From contig NC_003284.9 in assembly GCF_000002985.6 (NCBI RefSeq), positions 7,936,001 through 8,000,000 on the forward strand: a DNA stretch of 64,000 nt. The letters run 5' to 3'. Both the position numbers and the translations under genes were made by a program. The notes below the pieces were generated by a model, which made no database searches, was not told the origin of the DNA, and saw only the letters and a program-made list of their open reading frames with translations. How positions within the stretch are numbered: the first letter of the stretch is position 1; each line of letters starts with the position of its first letter. Shown in pieces: positions 1 to 11,500 of this stretch. This DNA comes from Caenorhabditis elegans (taxonomy: Eukaryota; Nematoda; Chromadorea; Rhabditida; Rhabditidae).

Positions 1-2506
1 TGGTTTTCAAAATTTCCCCACTGGCTCCAACTTCAATTTACTAATTTATTACTTACATATAAGTTACATAATTATAAATTAGTTCAAAATATAATTTACA
101 AACATGTATTTAGGAATTTTGCATTTAAGGAGCTAATTTTTTCAAATTCAATACTGTATTTTGAATATAATGCAATTATGCGGATAAAAATTTTAACTTG
201 CATTCTTATTAACACATTCACAGCCAAGGAAAAAGTCTTCAAAAGTGCAAAAAAAAGTTTAGTTTTAAACCTGCAAAGAACAGACTGAGCTTATATAATG
301 CCCCTTAATTTAACTTCAGTCAAGTGGAACAAAATTTCGTACAGAAACCGTAAAAAAAAGTTAAGAACGCACATCACACAGGTGTTCAAAAGTTTCAAAA
401 ATTAAATTGGTGAAAATAATCATAAAGAATCGCATAAAGGTATACTATACAAACTCGGGATGGGTGGTCCTTGCCGGCATTGCTGATTATTGAAAATCTA
501 AAGAACCCACTGTCTCCTAATAGTCAATCATAAAAAATATGCAATTTTTCGATTGCCACCCCCACCCTGATACAAAAGTGTTTTCTCACGTCTTTTGAAA
601 TTTCCACGCTTGAATCAAGAAGATTTTTGACAGTGTGGTCCAAAAAAGGCAAGTACCAACAGACTTTTAATAACTATATTACCTTTAACCTGCCGAGTTC
701 GTCTTAAATTAAAATCATAAAATATCTCCGAACAAAAGATTTGGGCAAAAATGTGTTGTTTTTCCTTCACAGAATTTTGCTGATACCTTTGTGTTTTTCT
801 TTTCAATAAACTCAATTAAAAATGTTTTACAAAATGTTGTTGTACATGCTGTTGTTGTTGGTGTAAAATGTTGTGCATGTCCACCAGGGGTGGGCGGCTA
901 ACCGTTTTTTTCGTCTAACGGCTAATTCGGCTTAAGCCGATTTTCAAAATTTTCGGCTAACGGCTAATTCGGCTAATATTAGCCGAGTTAGCCGGTCGGC
1001 TGCAATTCGGCTAATTCGGCTAACTTTATCAGTTTCAGATTTTTTTTTGTTGATTCAGCAAGTTTTTCACTAATTTTGTGGGTTATCAAGTAAGTAACAA
1101 TAATTCATTTGGTAACAGAAACAAAAACACACTGAAAGCAATTATAATAATTTGTTGTTAGCCGAATTAGCCGAATTAGCCGAACGAGTATTTCGGCTAA
1201 TTCGGCTAATGTCTGCTAAAATCGAAACTCGGCTAACGGCTAATTCGGCTAATATTAGCCGCCCACCCCTGATGTCCACTCGTTTTCATGGTTTAAGTTT
1301 ACAAAATCATCTTATCCAAAAATTATTTTTTATTACTTTTGGTCTCAGTAATTGATTATTGGGGCACAAAATGCACCAAATCACAACCCACAAGATCAAA
1401 CCATTCAATTAAAACGATGAAATTGATCGTACTCAAAGTAAACAAGTCCGCAATTTCCGTTTCAACCTTGGAAAATTCTGCTTCAATTGACCTAAATTAT
1501 GATACTTAAATGGTAAACAAAGAAACTTGCACCTTTCGGTGAAAGATTATCAAAGGTACTTTTTACTTTTTCATTGGGTGGGTGATAACATTTGCAGGTT
1601 AATGTAGTTTGTGCATTGATTCAATTATCCGGTTTCAGCGAAAATTATAGTTTATTTTTTAATAATGTTGAATCGCAAATTGAGAAGTACACTAGAAAGT
1701 ATACAAAATGGATCTCGCTAAAAACACGGCACACAAAAGAAACGAATAGTTGAATAAATATACATAAACCGTCAATAGATGGTACAGTAGTAAGTTCCCC
1801 TACGAGTCAAATAAGAGCTTACTAGATTGACGGTGAAAAATGCGGAATTGTCAGAAACTGATGGTATCTTTGTTTATCGTTTGATTTGTAAAACTTGTTT
1901 TGCTGCACATTTGAGAGTATCATCCTTGTTTGAGAAACTGAAAATAGAAAATAAAGTAATACATAGAGAAAGATTTATACGAATGCCTACCGCAGCTGGA
2001 ATTGAAAGTCGTCTAGGAGTGAAAACGGGTTGAGAAGTACAGATTGTTGGTTCCTGGTAATACTTATTTTGTTTAATTTTTTTGTTGAAAGTTATCAGTT
2101 AGCACAGTAAGTATTTATGAGGCTTAAGACAAACATAATTACACACTTGATATAAGGATTTTTGTTTAAACAACTATTAAAACTGAAAAGTTGTTGTTAC
2201 AGCACAAAGTTCAATTTTTTTGTTTTTAAAGTTTACAAATGATCTCTTGAAACAATTATTTCGTACTATTTAGTTAACTTTTTTTGTGAATTTTCTAAGT
2301 GAATCATGACTGATGACGATTGCAATGCATAGGAAATTTAAAAAGATACACGTGTGCAATTCGCTTTCGGTTTTTTGGGCAGTGTTCATCTGACCATTGC
2401 TCAGACGTCAGCAACTTTCTTGCCTCACACATTCATGACAACTAATGAGCTACTTCGAAACTACTGCGTGATGGGGGATCTTGTTCAATGGCATGATTAA
2501 ATCAAA
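1..2506. other. Intergenic, AT-rich, no gene seen
   Basis: No reading frame here has both coding-like composition and usable splice signals. The only structured sequence I see is the inverted-repeat element at 885-1271. A 68-codon plus-strand frame near 1827-2033 has no homology I recognise and no acceptor just before its ATG, so I treat it as chance. Confidence 0.6.
885..1271. mobile_element. hAT-type non-autonomous element (MITE)
   Basis: The 387-bp element begins CAGGGGTGGGCGGCTAA and ends with the exact reverse complement of those 17 bases. It is flanked on both sides by the same 8-bp word, ATGTCCAC (877-884 and 1272-1279), which reads as a target-site duplication. An 8-bp duplication and CAGGG(G)TG termini are hallmarks of the hAT superfamily. 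The interior consists of repeated GGCTAATTCGGCTAA-like words in both orientations around an AT-rich centre, so the whole unit can fold back. There is no transposase frame, so it would need a transposase supplied in trans. The perfect flanking repeat suggests a fairly recent insertion. Confidence 0.85.
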
Positions 2507-2662
2507 TCAGCCAACCTTTTCAATGTACTTTGGACATCTATCTGGACTGTTCAAATACGCATGAATGTCGTCACGAGCACTGATAATATTGAGACTTTGG
2601 GGAGCAATGTAATTGAAGGAATTGAGCCAATCGAAATAAGCGTCGGTATCCAGTTTTTTAGT
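2507..2662 (-). CDS. Orphan coding-like terminal exon, 51 codons plus stop
   Basis: On the minus strand a TTTCTTTAG acceptor is followed by an open frame in phase 0 that starts TKKLDTDAYFDWLNSF, runs through a DIHAYLNSPDRCPKYIE segment and ends at a TGA (2507-2509). The amino-acid mix, with well-spaced W, Y, D and P, looks like real protein. No matching upstream exon is visible between 2663 and 3887. Because the exon begins in phase 0 it could join any phase-0 tnt-3 exon (ending at 4199, 4096 or 3970) as an alternative 3' exon. It could also be the relic or last exon of a separate gene. I do not recognise the sequence, and no function is assigned. Confidence 0.45.
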   Translation of the reverse strand, partial: TKKLDTDAYFDWLNSFNYIAPQSLNIISARDDIHAYLNSPDRCPKYIEKVG

Positions 2663-3887
2663 CTAAAGAAAATTGTTTATTGAGTTTGAAAGTAGTCTAC
2701 AGCACACAAATCACATTAAACTTTAATGGATAAATGTTTAAATAAGGATACAATTTAAAAAAATAAAAAATTGTCTAGAATAGATATGCATATGTACTTA
2801 ACATAGTTCATTTTTAGTTAGTTTAGTGGCTTTTTATTTTATTTTAATTTCTCCAAATTTGACGATCGTACACTCCACGTTACAGTAGAATTGCTATTCT
2901 GCCGTTTCACAAAATTTTGAATATTTTTTTTGAAACCAGGCAAATAGTACATTATTATCAAAAAGATTATGTATTTCTCATTATTTTTAAAACAGCCTAT
3001 CAATACACTAGTTTAAGAAATGTGCTTTGAACAAATAAAAAATATATCAGGAAAAGGGGTCATATGAGCTTTAACAAGCAAAATTAAATACCATCTTTAG
3101 TGATTTTTCCTAAAGTGTTTCAAAAAATGACAAACGCATTCACCACAAAAACTAAGTATCTTAAGAAATTTTGTTTCGTATTGCATCTAGCAGTGGAAAT
3201 TTTGGAAAATTAGTTCATTTCAAATCAAACAAATACTTTTAATACGCTTTTTCAAAATGTTTAGTATGCAAAACCTGAAGCTTAGGCATATATCACCTAC
3301 AGAAATTATGTTATTACGCTCAGGAATAAACTGTGATAGTTGTTAATATCACATGTTTCAACATTTTTTATCTGCACGCAAAAAATTATCTGTTCGAAAA
3401 ACTTTGAATGCATTCGAACACCTATTACTGTGTATATGTTCCGATTGGTCGAATCTTGATGTTTTTTTTCCATCTTCCAGATATTATTTTTAGCTACACC
3501 GCATTGAATATTGTTTACACGCACACTTCATGATACATAATGTCCAATCATCTCAGTTTCATTTGGTATTAGAATTTTGGTTTGACTATAGTTGAGCAGG
3601 TTGTTTTTTCTTTGAAATGTGAAAAATAAAATTGAGGGATCTGGTGTTTTTTTTTGAATAAGTTTAAGTATCACTACAACATAAATTCAATACAACATAA
3701 ATATTAAAAAAATAAAAAACAAAAACATTTATTGACAAGACATGAACAAACACATATAGTTAGTAGAAAGTGTTGTCACTCGGGTGAAATTTAATTTTGT
3801 AGAGTTCATTTAAACGTTGTAAAAAATTTAATTGTCAGTTACAGAAAACACACTAATCGTTTGATTCATTTCATCAATGCTCATTCG
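2663..3887. other. AT-rich non-coding stretch, tnt-3 3' region
   Basis: This interval lies between the orphan exon and the last tnt-3 exon. Apart from a probable tnt-3 polyadenylation signal I see no coding frame with splice signals. The 72-codon minus frame around 3306-3524 is AT-driven and unconvincing. Confidence 0.6.
3728..3733 (-). terminator. tnt-3: Candidate poly(A) signal of tnt-3
   Basis: On the minus strand this is AATAAA, about 155 nt beyond the TAG of the last tnt-3 exon, a normal distance for a short nematode 3' UTR. Transcript ends would be needed to confirm use. Confidence 0.5.
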
Positions 3888-6800
3888 CTACTCTTCTTCT
3901 TCTTCATCCGCAACTACTTCTTCCTGAATTTTTTTTTCAAAATAGAATTTAAAAAATGCTGGAAATCACCTCAACAGCCAGCACAACTTTCTCATAAAGA
4001 GCCGGAGGGGGTGGAACACCAGGGAAGCATGGGTGAGCATTTCTCTGAACAGGTAAAAATGTTTAGGACACGGGACAAAGGACATGAACACAAACTTTGT
4101 CGAACACGGAACGACGCTCACGGAAGTTTCGACGGTCAACCTGACGATCGTACTTAGAGACAATTTGGACTTTTGCCTGAAAACAACACATATCTTACAT
4201 TAGTGAAAAGAGCTCGGCGGTCAGAAAACGTTTGAACGCGTTGACGTTCGAACTTTGAAGCAATAAGTTGTTTTGGCTAAATTGTAATGATTTAAACAAC
4301 TTTTCAACTAAATATAAAATTACTGGATATCTGGTGTTTCCAACTTCAGCGGGATCAATTCCTTTCTTGAGAGCCGAATTGCGAGTGACTTGACGTTGAC
4401 GCTCGTTGAGCTCTTTCATCTGAAGTAAACGTTGGATTGCATAGTCCCAGAGTGTTCACTAAACATACGTCGTACTCTTGCCGTTCGTGACGTTTCTCGA
4501 GATCGTACTTCTCGGTCTCGAGTTTGCATATTCTCTGATGAAGCTCCTTTATCTTGGCCTTCAGCTCGCTTTGTGGAACTTCGGATGCGTTTGGTATTTC
4601 TTTGCGAATTGCCGCAAGGAATGCCTGAAAAAAACAAATTGTGTGATGTATAGTTTTTAAATATAAGTTATCATTGTTGATTAATTTTGGAGCAAGTTAA
4701 GCGGGTGTAAATAAATAAATGTAAAAGGAATGTTACAATGAAAAAGGTTTGTTATAAAACTGAAATTGTTATACATGGGGTGCTTGTCTGAGGTACCTGA
4801 GGGTTTTCGAGAAGATAATCGTGTCTAGAAAGGATAGAAGTTCAGCTCGACTTGTTAATTTTAAGTTATAATAGTTAACTTACACGCTTCGCGTCTTCTT
4901 GCTGCTCTTTGGTCATTCCCATCTCTTGCTTGGCCTGCACAATGTTTCCAAACTTGTCGTTCTGAGCAGCCTTCTTTGCGACAGTGAAATTTCTGAAAAT
5001 AATCATAATTTTTGAGCTTAACAGTTTCAACGCCGGATATGATTTCATAGTTTTAGATAACTAGCTTTAATTCTAATACCTTCCTCCTTGACCTCCTGTT
5101 TGAAATCCACTTAGTTGGTTTTTCTTATTTTTCTCTTCCTCTCTGTTTCTTCGGTCCTGATCAACCTTGGCTTTTCTCTCCTCCTGAAAAAGAACCCATT
5201 ATATCTTGTTGACTATTTTTCAAGTACTTCTTCTTGACGACGACGGTCATCAGCAGCACGACGTCTCTCTTCCATCTCCTTCTCTTCCTGTTCTCGTTCG
5301 AGTTTTCTCTTCTCCTGTTTCTCTTTCAATTTCTTCAGCTCTTCTTCCTCCTTCTCACGTTCGGTGCGACGCCGTTCCTCGTAATCCTGAAGTTTTGCGT
5401 GTTGTTCTTCCTCGTGACGGCGTTTGGCTGCCTGCAAAGAGAAATCTCGACTAACTCATGAGAACGTTTATCGAATTACCGCCATAGCACGTTCTCCTTC
5501 GGTCAGGCCTTCTTCGTCTTCAGTGAACGATTTGGTTTTTGGTCTGGAAAAAATAGTTATGTACGAAGTATAAGGTAGTGATTGATCAAAGATTGTAACT
5601 AACCGGTCAGATCGAGTGGTATCAGTTTCAGACGGAGCATAATCGGCTTCGACTTCTTCTTCGTCGACCTCCTCGACCTCCTCGTCAGTGCTGAAATTAA
5701 AACGTTTTGTTTTTTTTTCAATATTTCATTCGAATGATCAGAGAATGGCCAGGGTTCAATTGGCAGGTCATATGGTCAGAAATAAATTGATCACATTTTC
5801 AAATTAATTTTTGCAAGAAATATTTGCCATTGAATTTTGAACCCTCTTCTTTGATCATTCAAACAAAAAAAAACAGGGGAGAAAAATAAAAATAATTCAG
5901 ATATTCTAGCCTCTATCCAGATAAACCAACCCTCTACGACGCCATCTAGGAATCCATCGCATGAGACGCATTTTAGGTTTCAGACGGGATCGATGTTTAT
6001 CGAAGTCAATGCGCTTCAGATCAACTTGAAAATCTAGCCAATGTCTTCTTGGCAGTTGTTTTTTCACAATTACTACCGAAGCTAGTCGAACTGGCTTCAT
6101 TTCTCTGGCCGGAGTTGGAGATCGCATTCTTGGAGCTCTTCTGTGGATGAATCTTGCTGGTGGACTTGAGCATCTCTCTTTGAATTGTGATTTTAATGCT
6201 CGAATCGCGTTAAAAGGCGATAGAGCGCGGATGATAGCCTTGGGGCGGGGAATGTGCATTTGGGAACTGAATCGCTCGATGAGTAGTTTATCGGTTTCTG
6301 ACAATTCCGCTAACGTTTTTTGGTGTTGTATTGACTCGTAGTTTTTTGCGGCTCCTCTAGGCTTCGCGGACAGCGCTAGGGAGCCATGCAAGTTTAAATG
6401 CCGCGACGATGATGCGGGCGGCGGTCTCCTCCTGGGTATAGGTGGCGGATCCGGTTCAAGTGGACTCACAATCCGAATTCTAGGTAACGGACTGCTTGGA
6501 GTTTGAGGAGGACAGAAATCAGAGTATGGAGCACTTGGTTCTTCTTTTATGGGCGTTGGTTTTCTTCGAATTGCACCAGCTCTTCTCAGACTTGATTGTT
6601 GCTGAACGGGTGCCTTTTCCTTCGGTTGAACTAAGAATCCACCGATTATAGGAACCCGTTTCAATCCATTCTTAATTCCCATAATATCTTCAAGCATTTC
6701 AGCATTGCTCTGCAAAAAGTACTCCGGGATCTTGAGACGGTTCACTTTTCGAATTTCTTTTTCCTTCTCTTCCAATTCAACCGTAAATGCTCGATTGAGC

Positions 6801-8542
6801 CGTCCAATTTTTGGCTTTGGAATTTCTTGTGTTTTGGTCCGTCTTGGCGGTGGTTTTGTGTAGAAGGCATTGATATCCTTCCGAACATAAATGACACGAG
6901 GCGGTGAAGGTAGAACAATTTGGGTCGAACAGTTTTTCGGTGCTCGCTCTGTCATTCTTAGATTGAGACGCACATTCTTTTCGGCAAAATTATCCTTTGC
7001 CAACTGATTATAAAAACTGCAATGTTGAATTGAGATCTCTGCTGCGCTTGGAATGACATTCATCTTTTTTCGTTTCAGGCTAGCCAAAACATTCTTTTGC
7101 TGCACCTTCACGTTGTCGTCGTAAGTTTTCCTTCGCTTTGGCAAGTGTGGCTTTTTCAATTCTCTCATGTCACCAACACTGAAACTGGCACTGACTGAAA
7201 GTGACGATGGTGGTTCGTCTAACATCTTCTCAATACTCTCCTTGTTGGCAACAGCTCGAAGTGTTTTGGTGCATTTACTCATGGCTTCTTTCAACTTTGG
7301 TATAATTTTTTCTGGAGTTTTCTTCAAATCTTGACGAGCATTCATCAAAACTTTTGGGGTTGGAGCAGCTGGTAGCGTAATAGAAATAGTCTCTTTTGTC
7401 TCAGAAGGAAAGGTAGCTCGAGTATCGCAAATACTATTTTTCTTTTTATTCTTGTTTGTTGCTTTGAAATCTTTTGCTTTCGTCACGGAAAGATGGGACA
7501 TATATGGTGTTGAAGGTGCGTTTAGTAACTTTGATGCCTTTTCTGATTTAGCTTTCTTGTCAAGACTGAACTCAACGTTTTTGAGCTTTTCGCTGTAATA
7601 AGCCTTAACCTTTGCAGTAACAATGTAGTTATGAACAATTTGAATATCCTCTTCCTCTCTCTCAAACGAAAAAAAGTCGGTTGAATCAACAGATGGTGGA
7701 TCTGCTGGTGGTGCGGCTTCGGCATTGCTCCGATCGCTATCGTTATCTGTTGACAGGCCGGAATCGCTTGAACTGCTTGGCGTACGCACCCGTCGGTATC
7801 GTTCCTCCCGAATGATTGGAATCTCTTCCCACGCTCTCAAGTACTTTCGCTCATCCTCACCGCCCAATCCACGGGATCGAAGTAAATCGTCGACTCGATT
7901 ATGAGCTGCCAAAAGACGTTGCATATACTCATTCTGATTTAGATCTTGTGGATCAGCCATGGTCTGGCGTCCTCCATCTCTTCCGAAATGTGATGCTGAT
8001 GACGACGACGGTTGGTCGCGACCGAATGGCGAGAATGGAGACGAAGGCCCATATGGCCCAGCTTCAAGTGATTGGCGGCGTTGACCATGTGCTGATGAAG
8101 ATGGCCCAGAGTCTGGCTCTGACTGCTGTTGTCTGCGCTGTTTGAAGTATTGAGAAGTGGAACTCTCACCTACTGATGTCTTACGCGCCCCATTACCGTA
8201 CCTTTCGAGCAACCCGACCGTTTGCTCATCTCGTGTCACTCTACTACTGATCGGTGCCTCTGGTCTACCAGCTAAACTACTTGACCTAGTCGGATAAAGT
8301 CGCGCCGGTAACGTGTCACGGGTTGACGAATCTCTCTGAAATGGATTGCCATAGTCCGTTCCAGATCGAGATGCCAGACCATGTGAACCAGTTGCCGAAG
8401 ATCTACGAAACCCTAGTTGTGATGATGAGCTACTAAAAGATAGCGGGCTTGATGCGGATGAAGGGTTAAGCGTGGAGGAGGAAGAATACGAAGATGTGAA
8501 ACTGGAACGCATAACCCACTATTGTTCTTCCTCGTCGGACAT
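3888..8542 (-). CDS. tnt-3: Troponin T (TNT-3), canonical isoform
   Basis: Troponin T anchors the troponin complex to tropomyosin on thin filaments. Exons on the minus strand: 8542-8520, 5690-5604, 5543-5480, 5431-5228, 5183-5080, 4992-4884, 4624-4469, 4419-4324, then either 4276-4199 or 4176-4096, 4044-3970 and 3923-3888. This gives 344 residues with the 4176-4096 exon or 343 with the other. The start MSDEEEQY is followed by a very acidic stretch. Residues about 59-126 are a charged helical region (EKEEEELKKLKEKQEKRKLE), and about 198-281 is the heptad segment (ELHQRICKLETEKYDLEKR) expected to pair with troponin I. The tail is acidic (EEVVADEEEEE), as in other invertebrate troponins T. An acceptor lies 15 nt before the ATG (exon start 8557), consistent with trans-splicing. 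The family call is firm; choosing tnt-3 among the worm paralogues rests on its position beside dct-1 and sem-5. Confidence 0.9.
4096..4176 (-). CDS. tnt-3: tnt-3 alternative exon B (mutually exclusive)
   Basis: Twenty-seven codons in phase 0, starting AKVQIVSKYDRQVDRRNF and ending RSVFDK, with a GCCTGAAAA-type acceptor (minus TTTTCAG) and a GTTTGT donor. Only 22 nt separate it from exon A, too short for an intron, so a transcript can contain A or B but not both joined. The sequence is closer to the usual KVQ.VSKY-R troponin T consensus than exon A, so I take B as the ancestral-type exon. Confidence 0.8.
4199..4276 (-). CDS. tnt-3: tnt-3 alternative exon A (mutually exclusive)
   Basis: A TTTAG acceptor and a GTAAGA donor bracket 26 codons in phase 0 that begin PKQLIASKFERQRVQTF and end DRRALFTN. 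The peptide aligns with the one from the next exon downstream (A/PK..I.SK[YF][DE]RQ...F..RR..F), so the pair is a tandem exon duplication. It would follow TRYP at the end of exon 4419-4324. It encodes part of the C-terminal region of troponin T that in vertebrate fast TnT is also built from alternative exons. Confidence 0.75.
5931..8512 (-). CDS. tnt-3: Giant alternative 5' exon of tnt-3 (or a nested coding unit)
   Basis: An uninterrupted minus-strand frame of 868 codons runs from ATG at 8512 to a stop at 5906. The first 200 residues are Ser-rich low complexity. A clearer block follows (MADPQDLNQNEYMQRLLAAHNR, given here only in part), then long basic segments with proline clusters (DPPPIPRRRPPP) and an arginine-rich end. 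An AGAGG/GTTGGT donor at 5931/5930 would leave phase 2, which matches the acceptor of troponin T exon 5690-5604, so an isoform of 860 residues fused ahead of the acidic TnT segment is possible. Its ATG lies 7 nt beyond the donor of the canonical first exon. I recognise no domain. It could instead end at its own stop as a separate product. Confidence 0.7.
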
Positions 8543-8557
8543 AGTAGTGTGGCGCAG

Positions 8558-11500
8558 CTGAAAAGTTGGCATTGAATTACACTCAATCTTTTGGTTTAGT
8601 TAATGTTTTTGTTGCTTAATCTATTCTCGTGGGGGGACTAAATATTGGGGACCCTTTGTTCTTAATCTCAAACACCTCAGCGTAGCAACAGAACACCAGA
8701 CAGTCGAAACTGAAAATTGAAGTTTGTTTTATACAATAGTTATTACGAAAATACAATACGAGAGTAAAATAAAGATTATGTTAATCATGAAAGCGAATAA
8801 AAAAGAAAGTTGTTAAGTAAAGTATATTTTATGTATAAGGTTCAATTGAATTATTTTTTACTAAATCATACTAAACAGCTACGACTGTCTGGATCGGTGT
8901 GTAATGACTGTAAGATAAACTTAAAAGTGACTTTGATATTTTCCCCACACTTGGTTACTTCTTTTTTAAAAAATCAAAAATTTACCTTGACTGAAGAGTA
9001 GCTAGCTAGTTGAAACAATAGAAGAGTGAAAACCTATCGCCGGATTAAAAGTGGGTGGAGGAGAAAATAGTGTGATAGTCACTCGCGCGGTTTATCATTA
9101 CACACCAAGCCAGATATCGCGCGGTTGATTCGAGCCAACCCTCCCAATATTTGATAGAAAGATAGCGAGAAGCGAGTGGATAACAATAAGAACTCAAATA
9201 GAGCTAGCTTCGATCTGAATACAACCATGAAAAATATAGTGTGAAATAGTGGAGAATGAAAATTCATTGAATAGAGCCCACGTTTTTTATTTGCTCACTT
9301 GAAAGATGGGGATCTAAGCTCCCGCTGTCTAGAACGCCCGGAGGTGGGAGTAACCCAGAGTTGAAAAAGTTTGTCAAAAACAAGTTGACAGCAGTTGATA
9401 GGTACAATATTTCGGCATTCCTTCTACATTCCACCAGACCGAAGACGATCACAATCAAAACAAATTTCTTTCAGATATCCTTCAAGCACCCACACATTAC
9501 ATTGACGTTTTTGTTTCCTCCCGTCCATTTTTTTTAATCACCGGGTCCCCGTCTCAACCCAATTTTCTTTACGTCCAACAGATGTCCCATTCGATTAAAG
9601 CTCACACCAACTGTTCGGTCCCAAGGGGTAATGTTGTGCAAAATAAAAGGTGAACAGCCGAGGATCATTGTTAGTTGGAAGGTACGAGACATTGGGTGAT
9701 GAGTGAATAATGAACGGACTAGACCCAAAAACAAATCGGCGGTCAAAAGATTAAAACAGTTATATCAGGGAAACATAAACGTCAAGATTGCAAATAACAA
9801 TTCTTCCAATAACGTAGCAGAAGTCTTGCAATAAATACAAAACCGAAACAACGGTTTCGGTACAAGGCCTTTCATTGGACGTATTCTTGCCAATAAAGTG
9901 ATTTTATTTGTTAAAAGACAAGGATTAGAAGTAGAGAAAACATTTTGAAAATGGTAATTCAAAAATGAAAAGCAAGAATTGCACAAGATTCAAAACATTT
10001 TTGCAATTTTTTTTCAAATTTCCCCACGATACGGTCACAAATTGTCTTTTCAACATAGATTCATAGGAATTGAAATAAAAGTTCTTGAAATCTGATTACA
10101 ACTTTCCAAAAACATAATTGTAATCTAAACTAGCAAAGCTAATGAAGGTAGTTAATTGAAATACTAATGAATAAAAATTGTAATTAAAAATTAGTTTTCG
10201 GTTGAAATAAGTACCCACTAATAATTCATGATTTTTCAAATTATAAAAAATTTTTAATTTTCCAAATATGGTATGCCATCATCTTGAAGAAGTATTTTCA
10301 ACGATGAGAATACTAAAAGTTGTAGTTCAGGTGATCAAAAACTTATGAGATAAACGCAAATATTTCTATAAGCCTAAACGTGTTTGTCTTCAGAATTGAC
10401 AAAAAACTTGAGAATAGCTGAATCTGAATTCATTTAGAGAATGTAGTTTAGCGACCTTTCATAGTTTAAAAAATTTTCACAGAATTGTTTCAGATCTTAT
10501 TAACATTTTCTATTGTTTTTTTTTCAAAAACATATGTAGCATATGCATGTATTGGAATATGAGGTACATGTTTCGGTAATTTCCCCAGCTAAAAGAGTAA
10601 TCTAGATTTTTGATCCATTCACGTCACTCCTTCATAAAATCTTATCGAGAATCATAAGTGTTCGATTAAAAAAAAAGAGTTCCGTCTAAAGCACCTTTAG
10701 CAAACAAGCATTAAATCATGTTGAAAATTATATTTTTTGAAACTTTTTTCCACTAGGGGCGTACGACAATCAAAATGAAATTATTGCGGAAGAATATGCA
10801 TTACAAAGAACGTGATTTTTCCATATTTTATATGGACTTTTGTTTGCCGATAATTCGATAATTTATCGGTTCTATTAAATTTCAATTTTTCTGGCACTTG
10901 AAAGCACATCACACATAAAAGCTAGGCCAAGACCACCACAAAAAGAAACTCTCATTTCTTGCAAAGATCTGGCTGTCAAGAGCAAAAAAGTGCTCCAGTT
11001 CTCACTTTTTTCCAAAATCACTTTTGTAAATTTGTACAAAGCACGGGGATTTATGCTATTTTCAAGTGGCCACCACTTTGGTGGGAAGAATTGTTCCGTT
11101 TTTTTTTTCAAAACTGATGATTTGTGAACATTTCTCACGTAGAGAAGAACTTTGGAGAAAAACTTCGGGGCTGTTACTGTAAGCTGTCTGAAGTGTTTTC
11201 TAGGCACTTGTGTAGGTTACCAGGCCTAAAGTATTTTCCAATACGTCATTTCATTTGAAAATAACTTGATCAAAACGTGAAATTTTATTTCCATTTTAGG
11301 CTTAGAAAAGCTCTAACCCAAAACCTAATATGAACAAGCTTAATCTTAAGTTTAATCTGGACTTAAAAAAGTTAATATTTTAGAACCATAGTTTAAGCCG
11401 TAGTGAGATAACACAGAAAAAACATGAGTACTTCAGGACATAAATGATGTAACAAAATTGTTTTTATCAGGAAGCATAAAAATAAATTTGAAAATTAGAA

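Noticed and set aside
3861..4660. Plus-strand frames across the tnt-3 exons
   Set aside because: They are complements of troponin T coding sequence and carry no independent signal.
9538..9546. TCACCGGGT, the seed of the mir-35 family
   Set aside because: The sequence after the seed diverges and no complementary arm is present nearby.
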